Below, one piece after another: positions 1 through 7,183 of a DNA stretch of 64,000 bases (position 1 is its first letter; every line of letters begins with the position of its first letter). The position numbers and the translations under genes were made by a program. The notes below the pieces were generated by a model. The model searched no databases. It saw nothing but the letters and a program-made list of their open reading frames with translations, and was not told the origin of the DNA. Source of the DNA: Bacteroidales bacterium (GTDB lineage: Bacteria; Bacteroidota; Bacteroidia; Bacteroidales; UBA10428); assembly GCA_016930375.1 (NCBI GenBank), contig JAFGGU010000060.1:1-64000 (forward strand), in the 5' to 3' direction.

Positions 1-29
1 AAAGGATGACCTGGTGAAACTTACGGAAT

Positions 30-1253
30 TCATTTCGGCTTTATAAACACAATGCAGGCATACAGCAGGGCAACTGCAAGCAACAGGATGATCACAACAG
101 TTCTTTCTCCTGAAAGACGCTGGTTATCAAGTAAAAATGATAACATATCGGCCTTGATTTCCCCGGCATCGGGAACATCAGTATGATTCCACTTTGCCAG
201 TATGGTGCCTTTGAGAAGGACGAGAAGTCCGGGATTTGCCCTGATTATGGTTTTTAATGTGGTTTCGTCAGCTGTGCATACATTAAAAGCAGGCTGAAAG
301 GACGATTTGAACTGCATGATCCTGTCGTTTGTGGATGAAGTAAGGCAGTAAGCCTGGAAACCCAGGTCTTTGGCTCTCAGGGCCAAATCATTCATACGAT
401 GCATTCCTTTATCGGAGGCCTTTTCGAGAAACGGGGCAATAATCAGAAATACATAACCATCGTTGGTCAGCACCAGGTCCGTAATATCATTGCCTGCTTC
501 ATCCGTAATTGTAAAATCATGAATTGGCGGTTCATACCCTTTTGAAATCAGGTTTTGTTTTGTTTCCACCCATTTCCAGGTTGTATCCTGCCAGGGGAAA
601 TTACTTTCGGTAAATTCCTGACTGATTCCGTTTTTCTCATACACCAGGATGGTTTCAAACACATCTGCGGGTGCGCCTTCGGGTATGATCATTTTTTCAG
701 GTATATTGGTGCCGGAAGCATAGGGCCTGAAATCAAGCAAGGGCTCGTGCCTGATGCCATACCAAGAAATAAGCACAGCTATCAGGAAGTTCATTCCACT
801 CATCATCCATTCAAAAGTACAGCGGGAGAAGGGAGGAAATTTTTTACGGTACAGAAATATCGCCAGGGAAGGAACAAAAAGAACAATATTCTTCCAGAAT
901 GTTTGCCAGTTGGTTAATTTCACGGCATCACCGAAGCAGCCACAATCGCTTACCGGATTGGTAAGTGCCAGAACAAATGTCAGCAGGGTGAAGAATGACA
1001 TGAATATCAGCAACAGCCAGGCGGTTACCTTCATCCGTAAACCTGTCAGCAGGTTCAGACCGATCATGAGTTCGGCAGCACAGATGATGATGGCAAGCGG
1101 CAAGGCAGCGAAGACCAGAAAATCAAGGTGAAATGCTATGAAATACTCCTCGAATTTGATAGCAAATCCGACGGGATCAACGGCTTTTACAAACCCGCTA
1201 AAGATGAATACAAGACCTGTAAAAATTCTGGAAATGAGTATGATAGCCCTCAT
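30..1253 (-). CDS. MauE/DoxX-type membrane protein with C-terminal thioredoxin-like region (BT_3928 family)
   Basis: A 407-residue membrane protein. The N-terminal part has about four hydrophobic segments of the MauE/DoxX type and a CGCFGD motif near the third, typical of MauE/DoxX proteins. A soluble part follows that looks like a thioredoxin fold without a CxxC pair, and a final membrane helix lies near the C-terminus. The open frame continues upstream through the tmk coding region to 1469, but the segment starting MRAIILISRIF at 1253 is where family-like sequence begins, so I start there. It follows tmk by 13 bp on the same strand, so the two are probably co-transcribed. Family members are often annotated as BT_3928-like; the biochemical role is not established. 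A redox or quinone-linked membrane role is a guess from the MauE/DoxX relationship. Confidence 0.8.
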   Translation of the reverse strand: MRAIILISRIFTGLVFIFSGFVKAVDPVGFAIKFEEYFIAFHLDFLVFAALPLAIIICAAELMIGLNLLTGLRMKVTAWLLLIFMSFFTLLTFVLALTNPVSDCGCFGDAVKLTNWQTFWKNIVLFVPSLAIFLYRKKFPPFSRCTFEWMMSGMNFLIAVLISWYGIRHEPLLDFRPYASGTNIPEKMIIPEGAPADVFETILVYEKNGISQEFTESNFPWQDTTWKWVETKQNLISKGYEPPIHDFTITDEAGNDITDLVLTNDGYVFLIIAPFLEKASDKGMHRMNDLALRAKDLGFQAYCLTSSTNDRIMQFKSSFQPAFNVCTADETTLKTIIRANPGLLVLLKGTILAKWNHTDVPDAGEIKADMLSFLLDNQRLSGERTVVIILLLAVALLYACIVFIKPK

Positions 1254-1266
1254 GGTAATTATTTGA

Positions 1267-1941
1267 TTATAAATTGGTTGTCTGCAGAATTTCTGAAAAA
1301 ATGGTTTCAGGAGCATGCATTTCGCCCTGATCATTGCAACAATTGATGATTTTGAGATCTTCACAGGTTTTTGCCTGCCAGAGATAGGTGTCCCGCACAC
1401 GGCGCTGAAAATCCAGGTCGTCCTCATGAATATCACGTTGTCCCTGAAGATAATCCCGTTCCCTTCCATCCCTGGAACCGGTCAGTTTGCTTTTCGTGAA
1501 TGAAAAGGGCACATCCAGCAAAATATTCAGATCGGGCCTGGGAATCAGGTTAAAAGTATATTCCAGTTCCAGTATCCAGTCTCTGAGTTTCTTCTGTTGT
1601 TCACGCTGATCAAGTTTGGCACACTGAAAGGCAATATTGGAATAAACATACCGGTCGAGTAAAACCAGGCTACCCTCAGCCAGCCATTCACTGATCATGC
1701 GGGATGCATCCTTTCTGTCCCCTGCGTACAAAAGAGCAACCAGGTAAGGATCAACAGAATTCAGATTGCCGAAATCGCCCCGCAGGAATCTGGCAATCAG
1801 CTCTCCATACACCGGCGAATCTGTCCGGGGGAAATGTAAATAATGATAAGGAATCCTTTTCTCAGCAAGGTATTTCATAATCAGTTTGATCTGTGTTGAT
1901 TTCCCTGATCCGTCAATACCTTCAACGACCAAAAACTTCAT
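1267..1941 (-). CDS. tmk: thymidylate kinase
   Basis: Phosphorylates dTMP to dTDP with ATP in the cytoplasm, a required step of dTTP synthesis. The protein has 224 residues. The P-loop EGIDGSGKST is at residues 7-16, a DRY motif at 96-98 and an arginine-rich lid around 156-175 (SRDGRERD). The ATG at 1941 places the P-loop at the usual distance from the N-terminus. It is divergent from folP, with only 27 bp between the two starts, so the promoters must overlap or sit inside the genes. The MauE/DoxX gene follows 13 bp downstream. Its C-terminus is slightly longer than in many bacterial enzymes. Assignment is secure. Confidence 0.95.
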   Translation of the reverse strand: MKFLVVEGIDGSGKSTQIKLIMKYLAEKRIPYHYLHFPRTDSPVYGELIARFLRGDFGNLNSVDPYLVALLYAGDRKDASRMISEWLAEGSLVLLDRYVYSNIAFQCAKLDQREQQKKLRDWILELEYTFNLIPRPDLNILLDVPFSFTKSKLTGSRDGRERDYLQGQRDIHEDDLDFQRRVRDTYLWQAKTCEDLKIINCCNDQGEMHAPETIFSEILQTTNL

Positions 1942-1968
1942 GCCGATCTTTTTAGTATTTTTATCAAA

Positions 1969-2850
1969 ATGTTATTCAGAATGAGCTCTAAAGATACATT
2001 ATTTTCAACAAAACAGACCATCAACTGCAGGGGCCGGGTGGTTGATTTTTCAAAACCCCGGATTATGGGAATCCTGAATGTGACTCCGGATTCTTTTTAT
2101 GACGGAGGCAGGTACCAGACGGAACAAGAAATCCTGAAGAGAGCCGAGGCGATTCTGAATGAAGGTGCCGATATCATTGATGTGGGTGCATATTCCTCAA
2201 GGCCCGGAGCAGTGGACATAACAGCTGAAAGGGAAAAGGAGCGCCTGGTTTTGGCGTTCAGCATTATCCGAAAGGTTTTTCCTGATGCGCTGCTTTCGGT
2301 GGACACTTTCAGGGCCGGGATTGCTGAGTTTATGGTAAATGAATTCGGTGTTTCCATGATCAATGATATCTCGGCAGGAATGATGGATGATCATATGCTG
2401 GTAACCCTGGGAAGGTTGAAAGTCCCTTACATCATGATGCACATGCAGGGAACACCGCAAAACATGCAGAAATACCCCAGATACGATGATGTCACCAGGG
2501 ATTTGCTTGCGTTCTTCACACAGCGCATAGCACTGGCAAGAGAGGCCGGTATTGAGGACATCATCATTGATCCGGGTTTTGGATTTGGTAAAACCCAGGA
2601 TCATAACTTTCTGCTCTTGCGTGAGCTTGATCTTTTTGGCATGCTGGATTGCGTCATCATGGTGGGATTATCACGTAAATCAATGATATACAAATCGTTG
2701 AACATTACTTCCGATCAGGCATTGAATGGTACCACCGTGTTGCATACCCTGGCACTGCAAAACGGGGCTAAGCTTTTAAGGGTGCATGACGTAAAAGAAG
2801 CCCTGGAGACCGTCAGGCTTTTTACATTATACAGGAATGCTTCTGCGTAA
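1969..2850 (+). CDS. folP: dihydropteroate synthase
   Basis: Condenses p-aminobenzoate with 6-hydroxymethyl-dihydropterin pyrophosphate in folate synthesis; this is the sulfonamide target. The 293-residue TIM-barrel protein carries the pterin-binding signature NVTPDSFYDGG at residues 37-47, DPGFGFGK near residue 202 and an SRKS loop near 235. Two starts are possible, ATG at 1969 or at 1981 (MSSKDTLF); the shorter one may be real because the upstream gap to tmk is very small. It lies next to tmk and cdaA, a neighbourhood common in Bacteroidota. folE, which acts earlier in pterin synthesis, lies far away at 58.8 kb. Confidence 0.95.
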   Translation: MLFRMSSKDTLFSTKQTINCRGRVVDFSKPRIMGILNVTPDSFYDGGRYQTEQEILKRAEAILNEGADIIDVGAYSSRPGAVDITAEREKERLVLAFSIIRKVFPDALLSVDTFRAGIAEFMVNEFGVSMINDISAGMMDDHMLVTLGRLKVPYIMMHMQGTPQNMQKYPRYDDVTRDLLAFFTQRIALAREAGIEDIIIDPGFGFGKTQDHNFLLLRELDLFGMLDCVIMVGLSRKSMIYKSLNITSDQALNGTTVLHTLALQNGAKLLRVHDVKEALETVRLFTLYRNASA

Positions 2851-2874
2851 TTCAGATAAAATGTTGTATTTTTG
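2842..2874 (+). promoter_or_regulatory. predicted promoter of cdaA
   Basis: TATTTTTG at 2867-2874 fits the Bacteroidota -7 element TAnnTTTG exactly. TCTG at 2842-2845 lies 21 nt upstream, where TTTG is expected. The site is in the 49-bp gap after folP, so cdaA may have its own transcript as well as read-through from folP. This is consensus matching only. Confidence 0.45.
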
Positions 2875-2899
2875 ATCTCTGCCTGAAATACAGTTTGTT

Positions 2900-3682
2900 A
2901 TGATGACCGCTTTTATTCATATCAGGATTATTGATGTTATTGATGTTTTGCTGGTGGCTTTCCTGATGTATCAGATCTATATGCTCATCAAGGGTACCAT
3001 CGCCACCTATATTTTCGTCACCATCATAACCTTTTATGTAGTGTGGTTGCTGGTGAAAGACAACATGCTTTTACTCGGCGGCATTCTTGGACAGATCATA
3101 GGAGTCGGAGCCATTGCAATTATTGTGGTTTTCCAGCAGGAATTACGGCGGTTCCTGATCTTGTTCAGCGCACGGTATCTGCCCAAAGCAGGGATATCCA
3201 TTGATAATTTCTTTTCAAAAATAGGAACCGGTCTGCCCGACATGAACGTCAACGGTATTATCAAAGCCTGCGTAAGCATGTCGAAAGATCGCGTTGGTGC
3301 GCTCATTGTACTCCAGCGGAATTCTTTACTCGATACCTATGTCGGTACCGGGGATCTTCTCGACGCCAGAACGACAAGTCGTTTGATCGAATCCATTTTC
3401 AATAAAACAGGTCCTCTCCATGACGGAGCCGTAATAATCAACCAGGATAAAATACGTGCTGCCTGCTGTATACTGCCTGTTTCTGATAACTTTGAGATCC
3501 CTGAATACTACGGCTTGAGGCACAGGGCGGGAGTGGGACTCTCTGAACAGACTGATGCGCTGGTAATCATTGTTTCCGAAGAAACGGGAGGCATTTCACT
3601 GGCCGAAGCCGGCAAATTAACGCCGGTGGACATTAAAGCGCTACATAAAAAGCTTGAGGAAGAATTTCTGGACAGGAAATAA
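2900..3682 (+). CDS. cdaA: diadenylate cyclase (c-di-AMP synthase), CdaA type
   Basis: Makes the second messenger c-di-AMP from two ATP at the inner membrane. The 260-residue protein has three hydrophobic segments within about residues 10-85, then a DAC domain. The two DAC signatures are present: DGA at 175-177 (within PLHDGAVII) and RHR at 207-209 (within GLRHRAGVG), followed by SEQTDA. Length and order fit the membrane-bound CdaA/DacA class rather than DisA. ATG codons at 2900 and 2903 are both possible. In Firmicutes the cognate gene is usually next to cdaR and glmM; here it follows folP. No c-di-AMP phosphodiesterase or recognised target lies in this window. It converges on plsY with a 2-bp gap. 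Confidence 0.93.
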   Translation: MMTAFIHIRIIDVIDVLLVAFLMYQIYMLIKGTIATYIFVTIITFYVVWLLVKDNMLLLGGILGQIIGVGAIAIIVVFQQELRRFLILFSARYLPKAGISIDNFFSKIGTGLPDMNVNGIIKACVSMSKDRVGALIVLQRNSLLDTYVGTGDLLDARTTSRLIESIFNKTGPLHDGAVIINQDKIRAACCILPVSDNFEIPEYYGLRHRAGVGLSEQTDALVIIVSEETGGISLAEAGKLTPVDIKALHKKLEEEFLDRK

Positions 3683-3684
3683 TA

Positions 3685-4353
3685 TCAGGCGGATTGTTTC
3701 AGCCTTTCAAGTTCCCTACGGCGTTTGCTCATCAGGAACAGGGCTTTCTTTTCTTCCTTTCTGAGCAGTCTCTCAATGTTTTTCTGGTGGGTAAAGAGGA
3801 GAAGCAATGCAATGATCAGGGAGAACAAAACCAGAGATGGCGTGGTTGTCTTGAAAACAAAAATGACCATGGCGGGAAAAGTAAACCCGGCGATCATGGA
3901 GCTTAATGAAACGTATTTGGTAACAACAAGGGTAATGAGAAAAACTCCGATACAGATCAGTGTGGGTTCGGGATGTATGGCCAGAACAAGGCCAAACAAG
4001 GTTGCAACTCCTTTGCCCCCGCGGAAACCAACATAAACCGGAAAAATATGACCGAGAATGGCAGCAATACCCAAAAGCAACTGAAATTCAATAAAGTCAC
4101 CGGTCTGAGGAATATAAAAATTGGTGATATGGATGAGATTAACAGCCACCCATCCTTTCAGGACATCCACGACCAGAACGGCCAGTCCTGCTTTCCAGCC
4201 CAATATTCGCATGGCATTTGTTGCCCCTGCATTTTTGCTACCGTGTTCCCTGACATCAATTCCAAAAAACGATTTACCAATCCATACGGAGGTTGGAATT
4301 GATCCAATCAAATAGGCAAATACAAGAATGCCAATATTATAGACTATCTGCAT
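3685..4353 (-). CDS. plsY: acyl-phosphate:glycerol-3-phosphate acyltransferase
   Basis: Transfers the acyl group from acyl-phosphate to glycerol-3-phosphate, the first committed step of phospholipid synthesis, in the inner membrane. The 222-residue protein has several membrane segments. Family motifs visible are GSIP near residue 17, GSKNAGATN near 38-46 (the GSGNxGATN type) and GFRGGKGVAT near 108-117. The tail after the last helix is basic and slightly longer than usual. It converges with cdaA and has a predicted promoter just upstream at 4379-4409. Assignment is secure. Confidence 0.94.
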   Translation of the reverse strand: MQIVYNIGILVFAYLIGSIPTSVWIGKSFFGIDVREHGSKNAGATNAMRILGWKAGLAVLVVDVLKGWVAVNLIHITNFYIPQTGDFIEFQLLLGIAAILGHIFPVYVGFRGGKGVATLFGLVLAIHPEPTLICIGVFLITLVVTKYVSLSSMIAGFTFPAMVIFVFKTTTPSLVLFSLIIALLLLFTHQKNIERLLRKEEKKALFLMSKRRRELERLKQSA

Positions 4354-4378
4354 TAAAGAACTTTATGATACAGGGGTG

Positions 4379-4409
4379 CAAATATAAATATTATTATTTA
4401 TATGACAAG
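4379..4409 (-). promoter_or_regulatory. predicted promoter of plsY
   Basis: On the minus strand, CTTG (4409-4406), a 19-nt spacer and TATATTTG (4386-4379) match the Bacteroidota pattern TTTG-N19-21-TAnnTTTG with one mismatch in the -33 element. The predicted start of transcription lies about 20 nt upstream of the plsY ATG. Confidence 0.55.
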
Positions 4410-4603
4410 GGTATTTATACCTATTTTATCGTAATGTAAAGAGTAATAATTTGTATTACAGAGCTTTATAAACCTGAACTCAAGGGTTAAAAAAGAGGAA
4501 TAAAAGATTTTAAACTTTCACGTCTTTTAAGGGATTACTTTTTTTTATTTCTGGTATTAAGTAAAAAATTGCCAGCAAATGCCAGGCTGTTGTCGATTAT
4601 TAA

Positions 4604-4831
4604 GCCACGAAGTGGCTAAATATGAATAACCGTGGGTGCAACCCACGGTATGTATGAAGACATAATGCAAGCAGCGAAGTGGCTAAATATGAATAACCGT
4701 GCGCGGTATGTATGAAGACATAATGCAAGCCACGAAGTGGCTAAATATGAATAACCGTGCGCGGTATGTATGAAGACATAATGCAAGCCACGAAGTGGCT
4801 AAATATGAATAACCGTGGGTGCAACCCACGG
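4604..4831 (+). repeat. REP-like palindrome array, left side of the RAYT island
   Basis: Four head-to-tail units start at 4604, 4671, 4729 and 4787. Each has a small hairpin (gccac-GAA-gtggc; the second unit is altered), the spacer aaatatgaataa and a second palindrome. In units 1 and 4 the second palindrome is the full 19-nt ccgtgggt-gca-acccacgg (4630-4648 and 4813-4831). In units 2 and 3 it is shortened to ccgtgcgcgg, a loss of 9 nt, which explains unit lengths of 67 against 58 nt. Another GAA-loop hairpin (ctcc-GAA-ggag) follows at 4855-4867, just before the transposase gene. The rest of the gene-free stretch 4410-4603 is AT-rich; I see no gene in it. Confidence 0.85.
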
Positions 4832-4886
4832 TAAGGATAAACTGTAACCCTTCAGCTCCGAAGGAGTTGAACTAAATAAAGTCAAC

Positions 4887-5333
4887 ATGTCAAGTTATCG
4901 TCAAATCCTTTACCACATCATTTTCCGCACCAAAGAAGGAAAGAATACCCTTATCCAAGGAAACATAAAAGAATTATACGCCTATATTCATGGCATCATC
5001 AAAAATAAAAACTGTATACTATACAGTATAAATGGCATGGAAGACCATATTCATTTTCTCTCTGATTTACACCCTTCAATTGCTTTAGCTGATTACATGC
5101 GCGATATAAAAGCTTCCACTTCATTTTGGATTAAGAAAGAAAACAAACTTCCCCATTTTGAGGGATGGGCAGAGGGATATGCAGCTCTAACTTATGCTTG
5201 GCGCGATAAGGAGATGATTAAACAATATATAATAGGTCAACAAGACCATCATAAAAAAGAGACATTCATGCTGGAATACAGAAGACTTTTGGAAGAACAT
5301 GGGATTATTATTGATGAACGGTTCTTCCCATAA
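4887..5333 (+). CDS. REP-associated tyrosine transposase (RAYT; IS200/TnpA-like Y1 HUH family)
   Basis: A 148-residue single-domain HUH nuclease that would cut and rejoin single-stranded DNA at hairpins. The metal-binding H-x-H is H54-I-H56 (EDHIHFL). The likely nucleophile is Y114 in KQYIIGQQDHH, with Q118 placed as in TnpA helix D. WAEGYAA before it matches the RAYT/Y1 pattern. The frame is intact from ATG to stop, so the enzyme may be active. The gene lies between palindromes in opposite orientation: GAA-loop hairpins and ccgtgggt palindromes on the left, and their reverse complements with TTC loops on the right (5340-5424). That arrangement is typical of RAYTs, which are thought to maintain REP elements. 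A standard IS200 element would lack this array. Confidence 0.9.
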   Translation: MSSYRQILYHIIFRTKEGKNTLIQGNIKELYAYIHGIIKNKNCILYSINGMEDHIHFLSDLHPSIALADYMRDIKASTSFWIKKENKLPHFEGWAEGYAALTYAWRDKEMIKQYIIGQQDHHKKETFMLEYRRLLEEHGIIIDERFFP

Positions 5334-5339
5334 GAAATT

Positions 5340-5424
5340 CGGCCCTTTCAGGGCCGAGATATCCGTTGTTCATTCACGTCCGTGGGTTGCACCCACGGTT
5401 ATTCATTTATAATCCCTTCGGGAT
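5340..5424 (-). repeat. REP-like palindromes, right side of the RAYT island (inverted)
   Basis: Three hairpins follow the transposase stop: ggccct-TTC-agggcc at about 5341-5355, the 19-nt palindrome ccgtgggttgcacccacgg at 5380-5398, and atccc-TTC-gggat at 5412-5424. The palindrome with its flank ttattcat (to 5406) is the exact reverse complement of the left-side atgaataa + palindrome. Loops read GAA on the left and TTC on the right, so the whole right side is inverted relative to the left. These hairpins also lie just 3' of pckA and could end its transcript. Confidence 0.82.
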
Positions 5425-5458
5425 AAATAATTGAAATAACGGTCTGTCGATTCTCGCA

Positions 5459-7060
5459 TCAAATCTGCGGACCTGCCGGAATCAGAGCCTTTCCCTCGGG
5501 GGTGTCGGCATACTGGTTGAAATACTTGATATACCTCGCTGACAGGTCTTTTGCCTTCTTTTCCCATACGGTTTTATCGGCATATGTATCACGCGGGTCA
5601 AGTATACCTTCTGATACATTGGGCAACCGGGCAGGTATGGTCAGGTTCAGCAGGGGAATGTGCACGGTTTGTGATTTTTCGATGGACCCGTCGAGGATTG
5701 CATCAATGATGGCCCTTGTTTCTTTGATCGATATTCTTTTTCCTGTGCCATTCCAGCCTGTGTTCACCAGGTAAGCTTTGGCCTTGTGCTGATCCATTTT
5801 TTTTACGAGCTCGGTGGCATAATAGGTAGGATGCAGGGTAAGAAATGCCTCGCCAAAAGCCGGTGAAAATGAAGGAACCGGTTCGGTTATTCCGCGTTCG
5901 GTGCCGGCAAGTTTGGAGGTATATCCGCACAGAAAATGATACTGCGCCTGGTCCCTGTCAAGTATGGAAACAGGCGGCAGAACGCCAAAGGCATCCGCTG
6001 AAAGATAAATGATCTTGGTGGCGTGCCCGGCTTTGGAAGGTAACACGATTTTGTTGATATAATAAATGGGGTAGGATACCCTGGTGTTTTCCGTAATGGA
6101 GCCGTCTGCAAAATCAATGCTTCCATCTTCCTTCACGGTAACATTCTCGAGCAGGGCATCACGCCTGATAGCCCTGTAAATATCTGGTTCATTTTCCTTG
6201 CTCAGGTTGATGGTTTTGGCATAACAGCCTCCTTCGAAATTGAAAATTCCCTGTTCGTCCCATCCGTGTTCATCGTCTCCGATAAGGTACCGTTTAGGAT
6301 CGGCAGACAGGGTGGTTTTCCCGGTTCCGGACAGGCCAAAAAATAATGCCACATCGCCCTTTTCGCCGACATTGGCTGAACAATGCATGGATGCCATGCC
6401 TTGCAAAGGCAAGTAATAATTCATCAGGCTGAATATCCCTTTTTTCATTTCACCACCATACCATGAACCTCCAACAACCGCCACTTTTTCAGTAAGGTTA
6501 AAAAGAACAAAGACCTCAGAGTGTAGTCCCTGTTCCTTCCATTTTGAATTGGTGATTTTTGAACCTGTGAAGAAAACAAAATCGGGTTCTCCATAATGGG
6601 CGAGTTCATAATGCGAAGGACGGATGAACATATTAGTCACAAAGTGCGCCTGCCAGGCCACCTCCAGGATGAAGCGCACTTTCATGCGGCTGTTCGCATT
6701 GGTTCCGCAAAAAGTATCAACAACAAACAATCTTTTTTTATTCGAAAGCTGATGGATGACAAGACCTTTGCAATGCGACCATACATCCTGGTTAATCGGA
6801 CGGTTGATGACACCGTCCCACCAGATGGTGTTTTCTGAAACGGAATCTTTGACAAAATACTTGTCTTTGGGTGAACGGCCTGTGAAGATCCCTGTTTTTA
6901 CTGCCACAGCGCCTGTATTGGTCAGTACTCCTTTTTCAAATCCTTCCAGCGAGGGGTCCATTTCATAATTGTAAAGATCCTGATACGAAGGATTGTAAAT
7001 CACTTCGCTTACGTTGCTGATGCCATACTTGGCCAATTCATTCGGGCTGATGAAGCTCAT
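5459..7060 (-). CDS. pckA: phosphoenolpyruvate carboxykinase (ATP)
   Basis: Interconverts oxaloacetate + ATP and PEP + CO2 + ADP in the cytoplasm; in Bacteroidota it often runs toward oxaloacetate during fermentation. The 533-residue protein has the ATP-type signature: the P-loop GLSGTGKTT at 242-250, the metal/phosphate motif GDDEHGWDE at 261-269, TGRSPKDK near 60-67 for oxaloacetate binding, and YGGEMKKG at 201-208. The length is normal for ATP-dependent enzymes and rules out the GTP family. ppdK lies upstream on the same strand but is separated by a strong terminator, so pckA is probably transcribed alone. Together with ppdK and pyk it forms a PEP/pyruvate cluster. Confidence 0.96.
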   Translation of the reverse strand: MSFISPNELAKYGISNVSEVIYNPSYQDLYNYEMDPSLEGFEKGVLTNTGAVAVKTGIFTGRSPKDKYFVKDSVSENTIWWDGVINRPINQDVWSHCKGLVIHQLSNKKRLFVVDTFCGTNANSRMKVRFILEVAWQAHFVTNMFIRPSHYELAHYGEPDFVFFTGSKITNSKWKEQGLHSEVFVLFNLTEKVAVVGGSWYGGEMKKGIFSLMNYYLPLQGMASMHCSANVGEKGDVALFFGLSGTGKTTLSADPKRYLIGDDEHGWDEQGIFNFEGGCYAKTINLSKENEPDIYRAIRRDALLENVTVKEDGSIDFADGSITENTRVSYPIYYINKIVLPSKAGHATKIIYLSADAFGVLPPVSILDRDQAQYHFLCGYTSKLAGTERGITEPVPSFSPAFGEAFLTLHPTYYATELVKKMDQHKAKAYLVNTGWNGTGKRISIKETRAIIDAILDGSIEKSQTVHIPLLNLTIPARLPNVSEGILDPRDTYADKTVWEKKAKDLSARYIKYFNQYADTPEGKALIPAGPQI

Positions 7061-7123
7061 TTGGTCAATTGTTTAATGGTTTTTACTATAATTTAAGAAT
7101 CGGGTAAAGATACTTTATTTACC

Positions 7124-7160
7124 AAAAAAATGCCGTTTGTTATTAAAATAACAAACGGCA
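7124..7160 (-). terminator. intrinsic terminator of ppdK
   Basis: A perfect inverted repeat with 12-bp arms (tgccgtttgtta at 7131-7142 and its complement at 7149-7160) encloses a 6-nt loop. On the minus strand the hairpin is followed directly by seven T (7130-7124). It lies 23 bp after the ppdK stop and separates ppdK from pckA. Confidence 0.9.
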
Positions 7161-7183
7161 GGCTGATTCATTCATGAACCAGT

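Noticed and set aside
1-29. Part of a further gene at the left edge
   Set aside because: Only 29 bases follow the stop of the MauE/DoxX gene; there is no start codon or recognisable sequence. tpiA is common at this position in relatives but cannot be seen here.
1254-1469. Longer N-terminus for the MauE/DoxX protein
   Set aside because: It would overlap the tmk coding region for about 200 bp in another frame, and the extra residues do not resemble the family.
4604-4831. CRISPR-like array before the transposase
   Set aside because: The units are directly adjacent, palindromic and nearly identical over their whole length; there are no unique spacers and no cas genes.
4855-4867. Hairpin before the RAYT gene as a ribosome-site switch
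   Set aside because: The ggag in the hairpin lies about 19 nt before the ATG, too far for a Shine-Dalgarno site, and this phylum relies little on such sites. It fits better as another palindrome of the island.
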